A stretch of 64,000 nt of DNA from Hyphomonadaceae bacterium UBA5336 (GCA_002408125.1 DHQO01000004.1:1-64000), one strand, 5' to 3'. Positions 8,045 through 17,345 are shown, counted from the first letter of the stretch. Numbers and translations are program-made. The notes: a model not told the origin generated them from the letters alone.

Positions 8045-8770
8045 TTACCCGGAAACTGGCACAATCACACTTCGCAGCGCATTGATAAGCGCCGATTCAT
8101 TCGGCGCGCCCGCGATCTGCACGCGCCGGAAGCCGAGATGACGCGCCGGTTCGGCCGCGCGCTCCGACATGGCGATCAGGGCCACCGCGCCAAGATCCAC
8201 CCCGTCGGCCAGCGCAGCAAAGGCCTCGGCGCCTTTTGCCGAATGGATCAGCACAGCCTTGATTGCCCCGGTCCCGAAACCGGTTGCCGCTTCGGGCGAA
8301 AGCGTCACCTGCGGCTTTGTGGTGTAGAGCGCGAGGAACTGCGTCCGCCGTCCGGCCTCATTCAGACGCTCGGCCACCTGGCCGGCGGCAGCATCATTGG
8401 CGATGTGCAGGAGGGTGCCCTCGCCGCTTTCCTGACCGAGAATATAGGCCACCAGCGCGTCGGCATCGCCATGGGCGCATTCGATCCTGGCAAAGCCGGC
8501 TGCGGCGGCTGCCGTCTCAGTGGCCGGGCCAACGCACCAGGCCGGCAGGTCGCGGCGCGCGCGCGCCTCGGCAAAGGCGCGCACACCATTGGCGCTGGTG
8601 AAGATGAGGCCACCAATGTCGGAGAGGTCCAGCTCCGGCGCCGGCGAGAGCGGCGCAATCGCAAGGACCGGGCTGACAATCGGGCGATAGCCGAGATCGG
8701 CGAGCCGCTCGGCGGTTTCTGCCGCCCCGGGTTCGGCCCGGGTGACAAGGACAGCCGGCCGGTCAGGCAT
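8045..8770 (-). CDS. hemD: Uroporphyrinogen-III synthase
   Basis: A 241-residue HemD. It cyclises hydroxymethylbilane with inversion of ring D to give uroporphyrinogen III. The start MPDRPAVLVTRAEPGAAETA is typical of the family. IFTSANGVRAF (around residue 65) and the later LIHSAKGAEAF, equivalent to the usual FTSxxAV motif, mark the two lobes. Start chosen at ATG 8770, which overlaps the hemC end by eight bases. The longer open frame reaching 8899 would run through the hemC 3' end and adds unrelated sequence. Second gene of the hemC operon. Confidence 0.92.
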   Translation of the reverse strand: MPDRPAVLVTRAEPGAAETAERLADLGYRPIVSPVLAIAPLSPAPELDLSDIGGLIFTSANGVRAFAEARARRDLPAWCVGPATETAAAAAGFARIECAHGDADALVAYILGQESGEGTLLHIANDAAAGQVAERLNEAGRRTQFLALYTTKPQVTLSPEAATGFGTGAIKAVLIHSAKGAEAFAALADGVDLGAVALIAMSERAAEPARHLGFRRVQIAGAPNESALINALRSVIVPVSG

Positions 8771-9722
8771 CGCCTTCGAAGGTCGGGAGCGCACCGCCCG
8801 CCGCCGCGCGAATTTCCTCGCCCGCGGCAAGACCGGCTGCCGAAAGCACGCCATCGTCAAAGCCCGCCGCCAGGGCCCGCTCGGTCTGCCAGCTCTCACG
8901 CCCGTCCGGGCTCAGAACCTCGCCGCGAAAGAGCGCACTGCCATCGGCGCGGTGAAACAGGTGCGCGGCAATCGGCATGCGGCAACTGCCGTCCAGTGTG
9001 GTGAGAAAGGCCCGTTCGGCGATCGCGGCCTGCCGGCTCGGCCCATGGGTCATGGCCGTCAGCGCGTCCATCACAACCGCCGGCAACTCTCCCTCGCGCG
9101 CGGTGCAGGCGACAATGCCCTGACACGGCGCGCTCAGCATGTCGTCGAGCGAGATCGGGCGGGCGACATGGGCAAGGCCCAGCCGGGAAAGCCCCGCCAT
9201 GGCAAGATAAGTCGCCGCCGCCTCGCCGGCTTCGAGCTTCTTCATCCGAGTCTGCACATTGCCGCGAAAAGGCACGATCTCAAGGTCCGGCCTCGCCCGG
9301 CGGGTCTGCGCCTCGCGACGGAGGCTGGCCGTGCCGAGCACGGCACCTTCCGGCAGGTCCGCGAGTGTTGCTGCGGTGGCGCTGAGAAAGCCTTCGCGGG
9401 GGTCTGCGCGCTCAGGAAGAGCCACGAAGGCATGGCCATCGGGCAGCTGGCTTGGTACATCCTTCAGTGAGTGTACGCCGATATGGATTTCGCCCTCATC
9501 CAGGGCACGGTCCAGCTCGCGCGTGAACAGGCCCTTGCCGCCGGCATTGATGAGGCGCTCGGTGGTCAGCTTGTCGCCAGTGGTGGTGAACGTGACGAGT
9601 TCTGTCGCGATCGCGCCGGAACTGATCGCTTCCAGGCGCGCGGCGACATGCTCGGCCTGGGCCAGAGCCAGGGGCGAGCCGCGCGTGCCGATGCGCAGGG
9701 GGATAGGATCACTTTTTTCCAT
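8763..9722 (-). CDS. hemC: Hydroxymethylbilane synthase (porphobilinogen deaminase)
   Basis: A 319-residue HemC that polymerises four porphobilinogen units into hydroxymethylbilane. Visible: RIGTRGSPLALAQAE near the N-terminus, the catalytic/substrate region HSLKDVPSQLPDG, RRGNVQTR-like FRGNVQTRMKKL, and LDGSCRMPIAAH with the cysteine that carries the dipyrromethane cofactor. ATG 9722 is preceded by AAGGA at nine bases. An upstream ATG (9749) adds nine residues and lacks such a site. First gene of the hemC-hemD-Mic60-hemY operon. It is divergent from a methyltransferase gene with about 74 bases between the starts. Confidence 0.95.
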   Translation of the reverse strand: MEKSDPIPLRIGTRGSPLALAQAEHVAARLEAISSGAIATELVTFTTTGDKLTTERLINAGGKGLFTRELDRALDEGEIHIGVHSLKDVPSQLPDGHAFVALPERADPREGFLSATAATLADLPEGAVLGTASLRREAQTRRARPDLEIVPFRGNVQTRMKKLEAGEAAATYLAMAGLSRLGLAHVARPISLDDMLSAPCQGIVACTAREGELPAVVMDALTAMTHGPSRQAAIAERAFLTTLDGSCRMPIAAHLFHRADGSALFRGEVLSPDGRESWQTERALAAGFDDGVLSAAGLAAGEEIRAAAGGALPTFEGDA

Positions 9723-9796
9723 CTGGGGTGTCCTTACCAGCGCCCACATGAAAGGGAAGGCATTGACGGGTGGAGAGATGAACTAGTTCAAATGCC

Positions 9797-10777
9797 ATGA
9801 GTGACTCAAGAATCAGCGACTGGTCCAATTACTGGACGGGACGCGTGGCCAAACAGGCCGGCGCGGCGCTGGTGGGCGTGGGCATCGAGACCGATGCGAC
9901 CCTGGCCGCGCTCTGGGCCCGGGTGTTCAAGGGCCTTCCACCGGAAACGCGTGTGCTGGACCTGGCCTGCGGGGCGGGCGCGGCGCTGAAAGCGGCCGCA
10001 AGGGCCGGCCTCACAGACCTGACCGGCCTCGACATGGTGGCCGATGCCATCGTCTCGCTGCAGCGGGAGCTGCCCCAGGCGCGCGGCGTGGTGGCGCCGG
10101 CCAACAAGACCGGCCTGACCGACAACCGGTTTGACCTGATCGTCAGCCAGTTCGGCTTTGAATATGCAGGGGCGGAGGAAACCGCGCATGAAATCGGGCG
10201 GATCCTCGCCCCCGGCGGGCGCTTTGCCGCCATCTGCCATTATGCCGACGGTGCCATTGAGCAGGAATGCCAAGGCCGGATCGACCAGCTGAAGGAAATC
10301 GAGGACAGCGCGTTCATCCCGCGCGGAAAAGATCTTTTCCGCGCAACCTATGCCACGATGAATACTGCCACGAAGGAAGAGAGCGCACGGGCCGTCGCTA
10401 TAGCCAATGAGAAGTCCGATGCGTTCAAGCCGGCCTTGCGGCGACTGATCGCGGTCGCCCGGAATAAGCGGCTGAACGGCCTCGCCGGGCATCTTTACCA
10501 GGGCGCGGCGCAATTGTTCGAGCGGCGCTCCGCCTATGCGCTTGCCGATGTGGAGGCCTGGCTCGACGGCATGCAGGGCGAACTGGATGCCTATGCCGGG
10601 CGGATGCACAGCATGGTTGAATCTGCCCTGGATGCCAGCCAGGTCAGCGCCGTACTGGACACCCTCAAGGCGGCCGGATTTGAACCGGCCACGCCCGAGG
10701 AGGTGAAACTTTCAGGATCGGAGCAGCCCGCAGCCTGGTTCCTGAGGGCGGGGACGCAGGGGCAGGTCTTGGCCTGA
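9797..10777 (+). CDS. Class I SAM-dependent methyltransferase, substrate unknown
   Basis: A 326-residue protein. VLDLACGAGAAL (about residues 53-64) is the glycine-rich SAM-binding motif I. GLDMVADAI supplies the acidic residue after beta-2, DLIVSQFGFEY is motif IV, and APGGRFAAICH is the post-motif strand. The roughly 180 residues after the fold are helical and not recognisable. A ubiquinone/menaquinone-type methyltransferase fold is likely but the acceptor cannot be predicted. It precedes the feruloyl-CoA synthase gene by about 50 bases on the same strand, so cotranscription is possible. Confidence 0.75.
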   Translation: MSDSRISDWSNYWTGRVAKQAGAALVGVGIETDATLAALWARVFKGLPPETRVLDLACGAGAALKAAARAGLTDLTGLDMVADAIVSLQRELPQARGVVAPANKTGLTDNRFDLIVSQFGFEYAGAEETAHEIGRILAPGGRFAAICHYADGAIEQECQGRIDQLKEIEDSAFIPRGKDLFRATYATMNTATKEESARAVAIANEKSDAFKPALRRLIAVARNKRLNGLAGHLYQGAAQLFERRSAYALADVEAWLDGMQGELDAYAGRMHSMVESALDASQVSAVLDTLKAAGFEPATPEEVKLSGSEQPAAWFLRAGTQGQVLA

Positions 10778-10827
10778 TCGCTACGAATGCTAGCTTCTCC
10801 TCAAAAGAACAACCGGGAGGAGACCAC

Positions 10828-12684
10828 ATGGCCGAAGGACAGGCGCAGCCGCCATTTCGACCGCTTGCGCAGAAGCCACCGAACATTCACGCCGAAAGCC
10901 GGCCTGATGGTACGGTCTACCTGAAATCGCGCGAAGCGCCCGGCTCGCGCCCGCGCACGATTCCCCATGCTCTGGACGAACGCGCGAGCGAACATCCGGG
11001 CCGGCCTTACCTGAAGGAGCGCGAGGCGGACACGGGCCACTGGGTACAACTGACTTATGGCGAAGCGAAACAGATCACCGACAGCCTCGGTCAGGCCTTC
11101 CTCGATATGGGCGCCGGTCCGGATGCGCCGGTAATGATCCTGTCAGGCAATTCCATCGCCACGGCCATGGTGATGCTGGCCGCCCAGAAGATTGGTGCGC
11201 CCGCCGCGCCCATCTCGGTCGCCTATTCACTGATGTCGTCGGACTTCGCCAAGCTGAAGCATTGCTTCGATGCGGTGAAGCCGAAGGTGATCTTCACCGA
11301 AGTGCTTGAGCCGTTCAAACTGGCCCTCGCCGCGCTCGACCCCACAGGCGTCACGGTGATCACCAAGGTCGGGGCCGGCGACGGCGTGCTCGATTATGGC
11401 GAGCTGATCCTGACGCCGGCGACGGAAGCGGTGACGCGCGCCCGCGACAGCCTCACCGATGACAGCATTGCGAAATATCTCTTCACCTCGGGCTCAACCG
11501 GCATGCCCAAGCCGGTGCCGACAACCGAAGGCGCCATGTGTTCCATGATCGCCGGTCAGGAAGGTCTGCGCGATGATGCCCGCGACCCGGACCATGACCC
11601 GGACGCCGTGATCCAGATGCTCGACTGGCTGCCCTGGAACCATATCTCCGGCTCGAATGTGAACTTCAACAGCGCGATCTGGAACGGGGCGACCTTCTGG
11701 ATTGATGGCGGCAAGCCGACCCCGGTCCTCTTCCAGCAGACCATCGAAAATCTGCGCGATTGCTCGCCCAGCGTTTTTGGCACCGCGCCCATCGCGCTCG
11801 CCATGCTGGCCGAGGCGATGGAGGAAGACGATGAGCTATTGCACGCCTTTTTCCGCAAGATGCGCATGGTGGCCTATGGCGGGGCGACCCTGTCGGACGA
11901 TCTTTATGGCCGGTTGCAGGCGCTGGCGATCAAGGCCACCGGCCGGCGCATTCCGATCACCACCATGTATGGCGCGACCGAAACCCAGGGCATCACCGTG
12001 GTGCACTGGGAGGTCGAGCGGGTCGGACTGATCGGGCTGCCCCTGCCTGGCATGACGCTGAAACTCACCCCCGTCGGCAGCAAACTGGAAGTACGGGTGA
12101 AAGGGCCTACGGTCATGCCCGGTTATCTCGACATGCCGGAGAAAAATGCCGAGGTGTTCGACGAGGAAGGCTTTTACTGCCTTGGCGATGCGGCCCGCTT
12201 CGTCGATGAGGACGCGCCGGAAAAGGGCATCATTTTCGATGGCCGGGTCGGAGAGGACTTCAAGCTGTCAACCGGGACATGGGTCAGCGTCGGTACGCTG
12301 CGCCCGGACCTTGTGGCGGCCTGCTCGCCTTATGTCTTCGATGCGGTTATCGCCGGCCAGGACAAGAACTATGCGAGCGCCATGCTCTGGCCCGCGCCGG
12401 CGACGTTCGAGCAAATGGTGAAAGCCGCCAGTGGCGACAAACAGGCCGCTTTCATGAAACTCGCCGGCCTGGTGGCAGAGAAGATCGCGGCCTTCAATGC
12501 CCGGGAGCCGGGCTCCTCGCGGCGCATCAGGCGGGCGCTGATCCTGACCGAACCGCCGAGCATCGATGCCGGTGAAATCACCGACAAGGGCTATGTGAAC
12601 CAGCGCTGCGTGATCGACCGGCGCACGGATCAGGTCGACTGGCTCTATACGGACCCGCCGCCGCCCGGCGTGATGGTGATCTGA
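10828..12684 (+). CDS. fcs: Feruloyl-CoA synthase (acyl-adenylate-forming ligase)
   Basis: A 618-residue ANL-family enzyme that would activate ferulate or a related hydroxycinnamate with ATP and CoA. Visible: the adenylate-forming P-loop YLFTSGSTGMPKPV (about residues 214-227), the A5-like motif TMYGATETQG, the A7-like YCLGDAARFVDE, and FKLSTGTWVSVG, a segment characteristic of feruloyl-CoA synthases. EITDKGYVNQ near the C-terminus holds the catalytic lysine. A good ribosome site (GGGAGGAG) precedes the ATG. No enoyl-CoA hydratase/aldolase or vanillin dehydrogenase gene is adjacent, so the substrate remains a family inference. Confidence 0.85.
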   Translation: MAEGQAQPPFRPLAQKPPNIHAESRPDGTVYLKSREAPGSRPRTIPHALDERASEHPGRPYLKEREADTGHWVQLTYGEAKQITDSLGQAFLDMGAGPDAPVMILSGNSIATAMVMLAAQKIGAPAAPISVAYSLMSSDFAKLKHCFDAVKPKVIFTEVLEPFKLALAALDPTGVTVITKVGAGDGVLDYGELILTPATEAVTRARDSLTDDSIAKYLFTSGSTGMPKPVPTTEGAMCSMIAGQEGLRDDARDPDHDPDAVIQMLDWLPWNHISGSNVNFNSAIWNGATFWIDGGKPTPVLFQQTIENLRDCSPSVFGTAPIALAMLAEAMEEDDELLHAFFRKMRMVAYGGATLSDDLYGRLQALAIKATGRRIPITTMYGATETQGITVVHWEVERVGLIGLPLPGMTLKLTPVGSKLEVRVKGPTVMPGYLDMPEKNAEVFDEEGFYCLGDAARFVDEDAPEKGIIFDGRVGEDFKLSTGTWVSVGTLRPDLVAACSPYVFDAVIAGQDKNYASAMLWPAPATFEQMVKAASGDKQAAFMKLAGLVAEKIAAFNAREPGSSRRIRRALILTEPPSIDAGEITDKGYVNQRCVIDRRTDQVDWLYTDPPPPGVMVI

Positions 12685-12720
12685 GAAGGATAGGCAACCG
12701 GCCCTGGATGTTCAGCGACT

Positions 12721-12804
12721 CCCCGCGACTTGATCGCGGGGTCCATCACTGAAAGGTGCCGCCGGGAATGTCGGCTACGAGATGGGCACCGCGGTCAAGC
12801 CGCG
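12721..12804. repeat. Pair of REP-like hairpins in opposite orientation
   Basis: 12721-12741 is a perfect palindrome, CCCCGCGA-CTTGA-TCGCGGGG. 12790-12804 is a shorter one, CGCGG-TCAAG-CCGCG, whose loop is the reverse complement of the first loop. They look like two members of one repeat family, inverted. They fill the gap between the convergent fcs and M16 genes and could end transcription from both sides, though neither has a T-run. Confidence 0.6.
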
Positions 12805-12829
12805 CTGAACCGGGACAGGTGGCGAAAGT

Positions 12830-14263
12830 CTAGCTTCCGCCTTCCTCCATCTCACCGCCCAAACCTTCCGGCTCACCCACGACGACGAAGGTGAAGTTCT
12901 CCGGCTTCAGGTATGTGCCCGCCACGCGGTTCACATCCTCCAGCGTCACCGCCTCGACCAGCGCGTTGCGCGTGTCGAAATAGTCCACGCCGAGGCCTTC
13001 CTGGCGCACCGACATCATGTTGCCGGCGATCTTGGAATTGCTGTCGAAGCCGAGCGGATAGGCGCCGGTGAGATAGGCCTTGGCGTCGGCCAGTTCTTCC
13101 TCGGTGATGCCGCTTGCGGCGATGTCGGTCATCAGTTCCTTCAGCACCGTCATGAACTCGCCCGCGCTCTCATTCTTGGTCTGGCTGCGGCCAGACCACA
13201 GCGCCAGCTCACCGCCATAGGAGAGCCAGGTGCCGATGCCATAGGTCAGCCCGCGCTCCACACGCAGCTCTTCCATCAGCCGGCTTTCAAAGCCGCCACC
13301 ACCGAAGGTGTAGTTCAGCACATAGGCGGGGAAGAAATCGGGGTTGTCACGCTGCAGGCCCGGCGCGGAAAAGCTGATCAGGCTTTGCGGCTGGGGCAGG
13401 TCACGCTGGATCGGCTCGGCCACAGGCGCGCCAAGCTCCACAGGGCCGGGCACGGTAAGGTCGCTGTCTTCCGGCAGGCTCACCAGCGCGGCATCGATCA
13501 GCGGGGCGAACTCCTCCGGAGAGATCGCGCCGACCACGGTGACCAGCATGCCCTCCTTGACCATGATCTGGTCCTTGTAGGCTTGGGCCGCTTCACGAGT
13601 GATGGCCGCCAGGCTCTCCGGCGACATTTCGCGGGCATAGGCATGGCCGGGATAGAGCGCGCCCTCCATGGCCTGGCCGGCGATGAAGCCCGGATTGGTC
13701 TCGCGCTGGGCGAGGCTGACCTCATTCTCTCGCTTGAAGCGCTCGAACGGGCCCTCATCGAAGCGCGGCTCGGCCATGGCCAGCGCGACGAGTGCCATGG
13801 CCTCGTCGGCATTCTCGCGCAGCATGGAAGACGAACAGCTCGTCCAGTCCCGGTCGGTGCCGCAACCAAAGCTCATGTTCAGGGTTTCCATGGCCTTCTG
13901 GAATTCCAGCGCGGGCAGTTCGCTTGCGCCTTCATTCATCTGATAGGTCATCGCGTAGCTAATACCCTCCAGACCTTCCGGGTCGGACGCCCAACCGCCC
14001 GGCCAGGCGACCTGGAAAGAAATGATCGGGATGGAAGGCTCATTGACCAACCAGACCGAAACCCCGCCCGGCGTGGTGAACTGCTCGATGCGGGCAAAAT
14101 CGCCCTCATGAACCGTCACTTCCAGTGCCGGCGCGACGGGCTCGACCTCAATGGCTTCGACTTCCTCGACCAGGTCGGTTTCCTCAACCGGAGTGGTAGC
14201 GCAGGCCGCAAGCAGGAGGGCGCCGCTGGCCAGCGCCGACATCTTCAACAGTGATCTGATCAT
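12830..14263 (-). CDS. M16 family peptidase-like lipoprotein, non-catalytic partner
   Basis: A 477-residue protein with a lipoprotein signal (LLLAAC, acylated Cys about residue 21), followed by two M16 (pitrilysin-fold) halves. The position where active members carry HxxEH reads GLEGISYAMTY here, so the zinc site is missing. The C-terminal half keeps the substrate-binding R/Y region (RGLTYGIGTWLSYGG). Such inactive subunits form a clam-shell with an active partner, here the gene immediately upstream, which it overlaps by four bases (ATGA). The pair probably degrades peptides at the periplasmic face of the envelope. Confidence 0.85.
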   Translation of the reverse strand: MIRSLLKMSALASGALLLAACATTPVEETDLVEEVEAIEVEPVAPALEVTVHEGDFARIEQFTTPGGVSVWLVNEPSIPIISFQVAWPGGWASDPEGLEGISYAMTYQMNEGASELPALEFQKAMETLNMSFGCGTDRDWTSCSSSMLRENADEAMALVALAMAEPRFDEGPFERFKRENEVSLAQRETNPGFIAGQAMEGALYPGHAYAREMSPESLAAITREAAQAYKDQIMVKEGMLVTVVGAISPEEFAPLIDAALVSLPEDSDLTVPGPVELGAPVAEPIQRDLPQPQSLISFSAPGLQRDNPDFFPAYVLNYTFGGGGFESRLMEELRVERGLTYGIGTWLSYGGELALWSGRSQTKNESAGEFMTVLKELMTDIAASGITEEELADAKAYLTGAYPLGFDSNSKIAGNMMSVRQEGLGVDYFDTRNALVEAVTLEDVNRVAGTYLKPENFTFVVVGEPEGLGGEMEEGGS

Positions 14264-15624
14264 TGGAACGTCTCCTCGGGCAGAAGACGCCCATTCACAT
14301 AGTTCATGTCCGGGCCGAACACGGTGCGCAGGGCAGCGGTGGCCTCTTCGGCGGTGACCGCCTTCACGCGGTCAGAATAGCTCATCACATCCTCAATGGT
14401 CGCGCCGGTGGCGAGCGAGCGGCCATAGAGATTGGCCATGCCCGACTGGCTGTCGCGGCCATAGATCGAAGCGGCCGCGAGGGAGTTGCGCGAGCGTGCG
14501 ACATCTTCCTCCGAAAGGCCCTCCTCGAGGATCTTCTCCACTTCGGCCATAAAGGCGGCTTCCAGCTCGTCGAGCGAAACGCCTGGCGCTGGGCTGGCCG
14601 AGAAGCCGGCCGGCGCGCGGTCATGCAGGGTCAACCAGGACCAGGCCGATGCCGAGACGGCGACCTGCTGGTCTTCCACCAGACTCTGATAGAGCAGGCT
14701 GGTCTGCCCGCCGCCCATCACGTCGATGCCGACCTGGAGAGCATAGGCCAGCTCGTCATCCTGAATGAAGGATGTGGCGAGGTAATACCGGTCCCACTCG
14801 GGCTGGCGCACCTTGGGATCGGTGTGAACGAGAGTCTGGCTCTCGGCGAGATCGGCAACCGGGCCCCAGCCACGCTCTGGGCGGGTGTCGGTGCCGGTCG
14901 GCGCGAGCACGCCATAGGTGCGCTCGGCCATGGGGCGGACTTCCTCGGCGGTGATATCGCCGGCGATCACCAGGATCGCCTCGTCCGGGGAATACCAGGT
15001 ATTGTAAAAGTTCAGGCCGTCTTCCGGCGTCAGGGCGGCGACCTCATCCATATGGCCGATCACCGGGATGCCATAGGGATGGTCGGAATAGAGCTGGGTC
15101 ATCACCTGCTCGAACAGGATGGCGCCGGGATTGTTCTCGATCCGCTGGCGACGCTCTTCCTTCACCACATCGCGCTCTGAGATATACGGGCCCTCGGGAT
15201 CGTCATTGATGATGAGGTCGCGCATCCGGTCGGCCTCGATGGTCATCATCAGTTCCAGCCGGTCCTTCGCGACGCGCTCATAATAGGCGGTGTAGTCCCA
15301 GCTGGTGAAAGCGTTGAGCTGGCCGCCATTGCGCTGGACGATCTCGTCCAACTCGCCCGGCGCCAGGTCGTCGGTCTGCTGGAACATCACATGTTCGAAC
15401 AGGTGGGCGATGCCGGACTTGCCGGGCAATTCATCGGCCGCGCCGACCTTGTACCACACCATATGGGTGACCACAGGAGCACGGTGATCAGGCAGGACGA
15501 CGACTTCCATGCCATTGTCGAGACTGAAGATCTGTGGCGACCACTCTCCTTCGGAGGAATCGGCCACGGCCGATCCGGCTCCCAGGGCCAGGGCGCATGT
15601 CGCGCCGATCAGTCTCTTGAGCAT
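14260..15624 (-). CDS. M16 family zinc metallopeptidase, catalytic partner
   Basis: A 454-residue periplasmic peptidase with a cleavable signal (about residues 1-21, ending SAVA-D). It carries the inverted zinc motif HLFEH in GIAHLFEHVMF (about residue 82), with the downstream glutamate of the family expected in the ELMMTIEADRM segment. Two M16 domains are present. It is coupled by a 4-base overlap to the non-catalytic partner and follows lspA and a DUF3035 lipoprotein gene on the same strand, an order seen in many Alphaproteobacteria. Substrate unknown. Confidence 0.9.
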   Translation of the reverse strand: MLKRLIGATCALALGAGSAVADSSEGEWSPQIFSLDNGMEVVVLPDHRAPVVTHMVWYKVGAADELPGKSGIAHLFEHVMFQQTDDLAPGELDEIVQRNGGQLNAFTSWDYTAYYERVAKDRLELMMTIEADRMRDLIINDDPEGPYISERDVVKEERRQRIENNPGAILFEQVMTQLYSDHPYGIPVIGHMDEVAALTPEDGLNFYNTWYSPDEAILVIAGDITAEEVRPMAERTYGVLAPTGTDTRPERGWGPVADLAESQTLVHTDPKVRQPEWDRYYLATSFIQDDELAYALQVGIDVMGGGQTSLLYQSLVEDQQVAVSASAWSWLTLHDRAPAGFSASPAPGVSLDELEAAFMAEVEKILEEGLSEEDVARSRNSLAAASIYGRDSQSGMANLYGRSLATGATIEDVMSYSDRVKAVTAEEATAALRTVFGPDMNYVNGRLLPEETFQ

Positions 15625-15680
15625 TGGGTCTGTCTCCTTGCTGGGTTTGGCGCACTCTCTTTTGTCTGGAGACGCCTGAA

Positions 15681-16178
15681 TTAGGTGCCGGGAAGTTTTA
15701 CGCGCTGGCCGGAGCCATGAGCAATCGTCACGGCCGCACCACCTGTGGCGCTGTCGCTCTCGGCGACGGCCTGGGCTTCCTCGTCATCGCGCCAGAACAG
15801 CACGCGGTCGGCGACCGAGCTGTTCTTGCGCAGCATGCCGGCTTCCTCGAAATCGACCTGGGCGCGGATCACGGGGCTGACGGCATTGGCATTGGCCCCG
15901 GAGATCAGCGCGCGCTCGCCGGGCGAGGCGTTCTGGCCGATCGTGGTGCCGAAGGCGGTGATCGTGGCGCGCTCTTCCATCACCTCGGCCGGCAGGGCCT
16001 GGCCGGGGGTCGGCGGGCGCAGCGCATAGTCCGGCGGCACGGTGAGCGGCGCCTTGGTGACGACGCGAAACTCGTCCTGCTGGCTGTCATTGATGCCGGG
16101 ATCCCGGGGACCGCTGGCGCAGGCCGGAACCATAAACAGCGCCAGGCCGGCGCCGATCAGGGGGAGGGTATTCTTCAT
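15681..16178 (-). CDS. DUF3035 lipoprotein (possible BamF-type BAM accessory)
   Basis: A 165-residue lipoprotein: the signal ends LFMVPAC with the acylated cysteine near residue 20. The conserved FRVVTKAPLTVPPDYALRPP segment is the hallmark of DUF3035. My recollection is that the Caulobacter outer-membrane assembly lipoprotein BamF belongs to this group. That link is from memory and should be treated as tentative. It lies between lspA, whose product would mature it, and the M16 pair on the minus strand. Confidence 0.75.
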   Translation of the reverse strand: MKNTLPLIGAGLALFMVPACASGPRDPGINDSQQDEFRVVTKAPLTVPPDYALRPPTPGQALPAEVMEERATITAFGTTIGQNASPGERALISGANANAVSPVIRAQVDFEEAGMLRKNSSVADRVLFWRDDEEAQAVAESDSATGGAAVTIAHGSGQRVKLPGT

Positions 16179-16248
16179 GACTGTACCAGTTCCTCGCCTT
16201 CAGAAGACGGCGCCGGTCTCTGGCCGGGCCGCATATTGACCTTACACC

Positions 16249-16794
16249 TCACCGGCCGCTGGCCGTGTGAGGCGTCGAATGTCCTCGCCGCGACAGTATA
16301 AACTGATCTAAAAACAGCAAGACCGCGCCGACAGTTATTGCCGCATCGGCGACATTGAACACGTAATTGAAAAAGTAGGGCGGCCAGATGCCGCTGAAAT
16401 TGAAGAAATCGACCACGGCGCCGAACCGCACCCGGTCGATCACATTACCGATTGCCCCGCCTATGACCAGGGTGAGCGCAAAGGCGGTCAGTCGCCGTGT
16501 CGCCTGGGCGAGCCAGACTGCAAAGCCCACCGAGATCGCCAGAGTCGCAATCACGAGCACCCAGCGCATCAGGCCATCGGACTGCAGCGCGCCGAAGCTC
16601 ATGCCGCGATTCCATAACATGGTGAGATCGAACATCTCGCTGATTTCGATGCCGCCGCAGGCCTGGGTCCCATCCAGACAGCCAAGCGCATTGAAGCGTG
16701 GCTCATTCAGGACGAGGTATTTCGACCACTGGTCCACCACCACGACAACAGGGATGACAATGGCGGCGAGCACTGAACGCGAAAGCGGGGTCAT
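16249..16794 (-). CDS. lspA: Lipoprotein signal peptidase (signal peptidase II)
   Basis: A 181-residue polytopic membrane aspartyl protease that removes signal peptides from prolipoproteins. Four transmembrane segments are visible. The catalytic motifs are GNVIDRVRFGAVVDF and FNVADAAITVG, each with its aspartate. VVDQWSKYLV near the N-terminus is also typical. Start chosen at ATG 16794 (MTPLSRS) with GGAG six bases upstream. The open frame extends nine codons further but adds only a polar leader. It heads the lspA-DUF3035-M16-M16 run. Confidence 0.93.
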   Translation of the reverse strand: MTPLSRSVLAAIVIPVVVVVDQWSKYLVLNEPRFNALGCLDGTQACGGIEISEMFDLTMLWNRGMSFGALQSDGLMRWVLVIATLAISVGFAVWLAQATRRLTAFALTLVIGGAIGNVIDRVRFGAVVDFFNFSGIWPPYFFNYVFNVADAAITVGAVLLFLDQFILSRRGHSTPHTASGR

Positions 16795-16901
16795 CAAAGC
16801 TCCAGAGCCTGACCGGGACAATTGAACTGCCCGTCATTCCCGCCCCGGCCGGTGAGGTCAAGAGGGCGCGCTCAGACCAGGGCGCGCCGGAATGGCCGCG
16901 A

Positions 16902-17345
16902 TCAGTTGCAGCCGCACCCGCCGCCACCGCCGCCGATGCGGAAATGGCTGGTGGTGTAGCTGAAGCTCTGGCCTGACCAGGACTGGTATTGCCGCACGCC
17001 GGAATAGCGCCGCTCGGATCCGCCGATCACGATGAAATTACCGCCACCCCCGGCATATCCGGTGGAAACGGAAGACCCTACGCCGCCACTGAAGCCGGAA
17101 AAATCATAGCTCGGCGCCGGCGCGGACGCCGGGATCACCGCCGGCGGCGGAGGCAGCTTCGCCTCGACCGTGCGGCAGACGCCGTCCTCGTCCATGACCA
17201 TGCCTTCGGGGCAGGTGATCGTCTCATGCGGAACCAGCGGCGTCGGGCCGGGCGTGAAAACCCGGTCGCGCCCGTCGGCCAGGGCCGGGGCGGCAAACAG
17301 GGCCGCGAGCGCCGCAGCAAGGATCAATCTGTTCCGTTTCAGCAT
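16902..17345 (-). CDS. Small secreted glycine-rich protein with CGC tail, unknown function
   Basis: A 147-residue protein with a clear signal peptide (residues 1-22, LFAAPALA-D). It has a short two-cysteine segment (ETITCPEGMVMDEDGVC), a proline-rich linker, a serine/glycine/tyrosine-rich middle and an end reading six glycines followed by CGCN. I do not recognise a family. Start at ATG 17345 has GAGAGG eight bases upstream. It lies between cenR and lspA on the same strand and is probably a surface or periplasmic protein. Confidence 0.7.
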   Translation of the reverse strand: MLKRNRLILAAALAALFAAPALADGRDRVFTPGPTPLVPHETITCPEGMVMDEDGVCRTVEAKLPPPPAVIPASAPAPSYDFSGFSGGVGSSVSTGYAGGGGNFIVIGGSERRYSGVRQYQSWSGQSFSYTTSHFRIGGGGGGCGCN

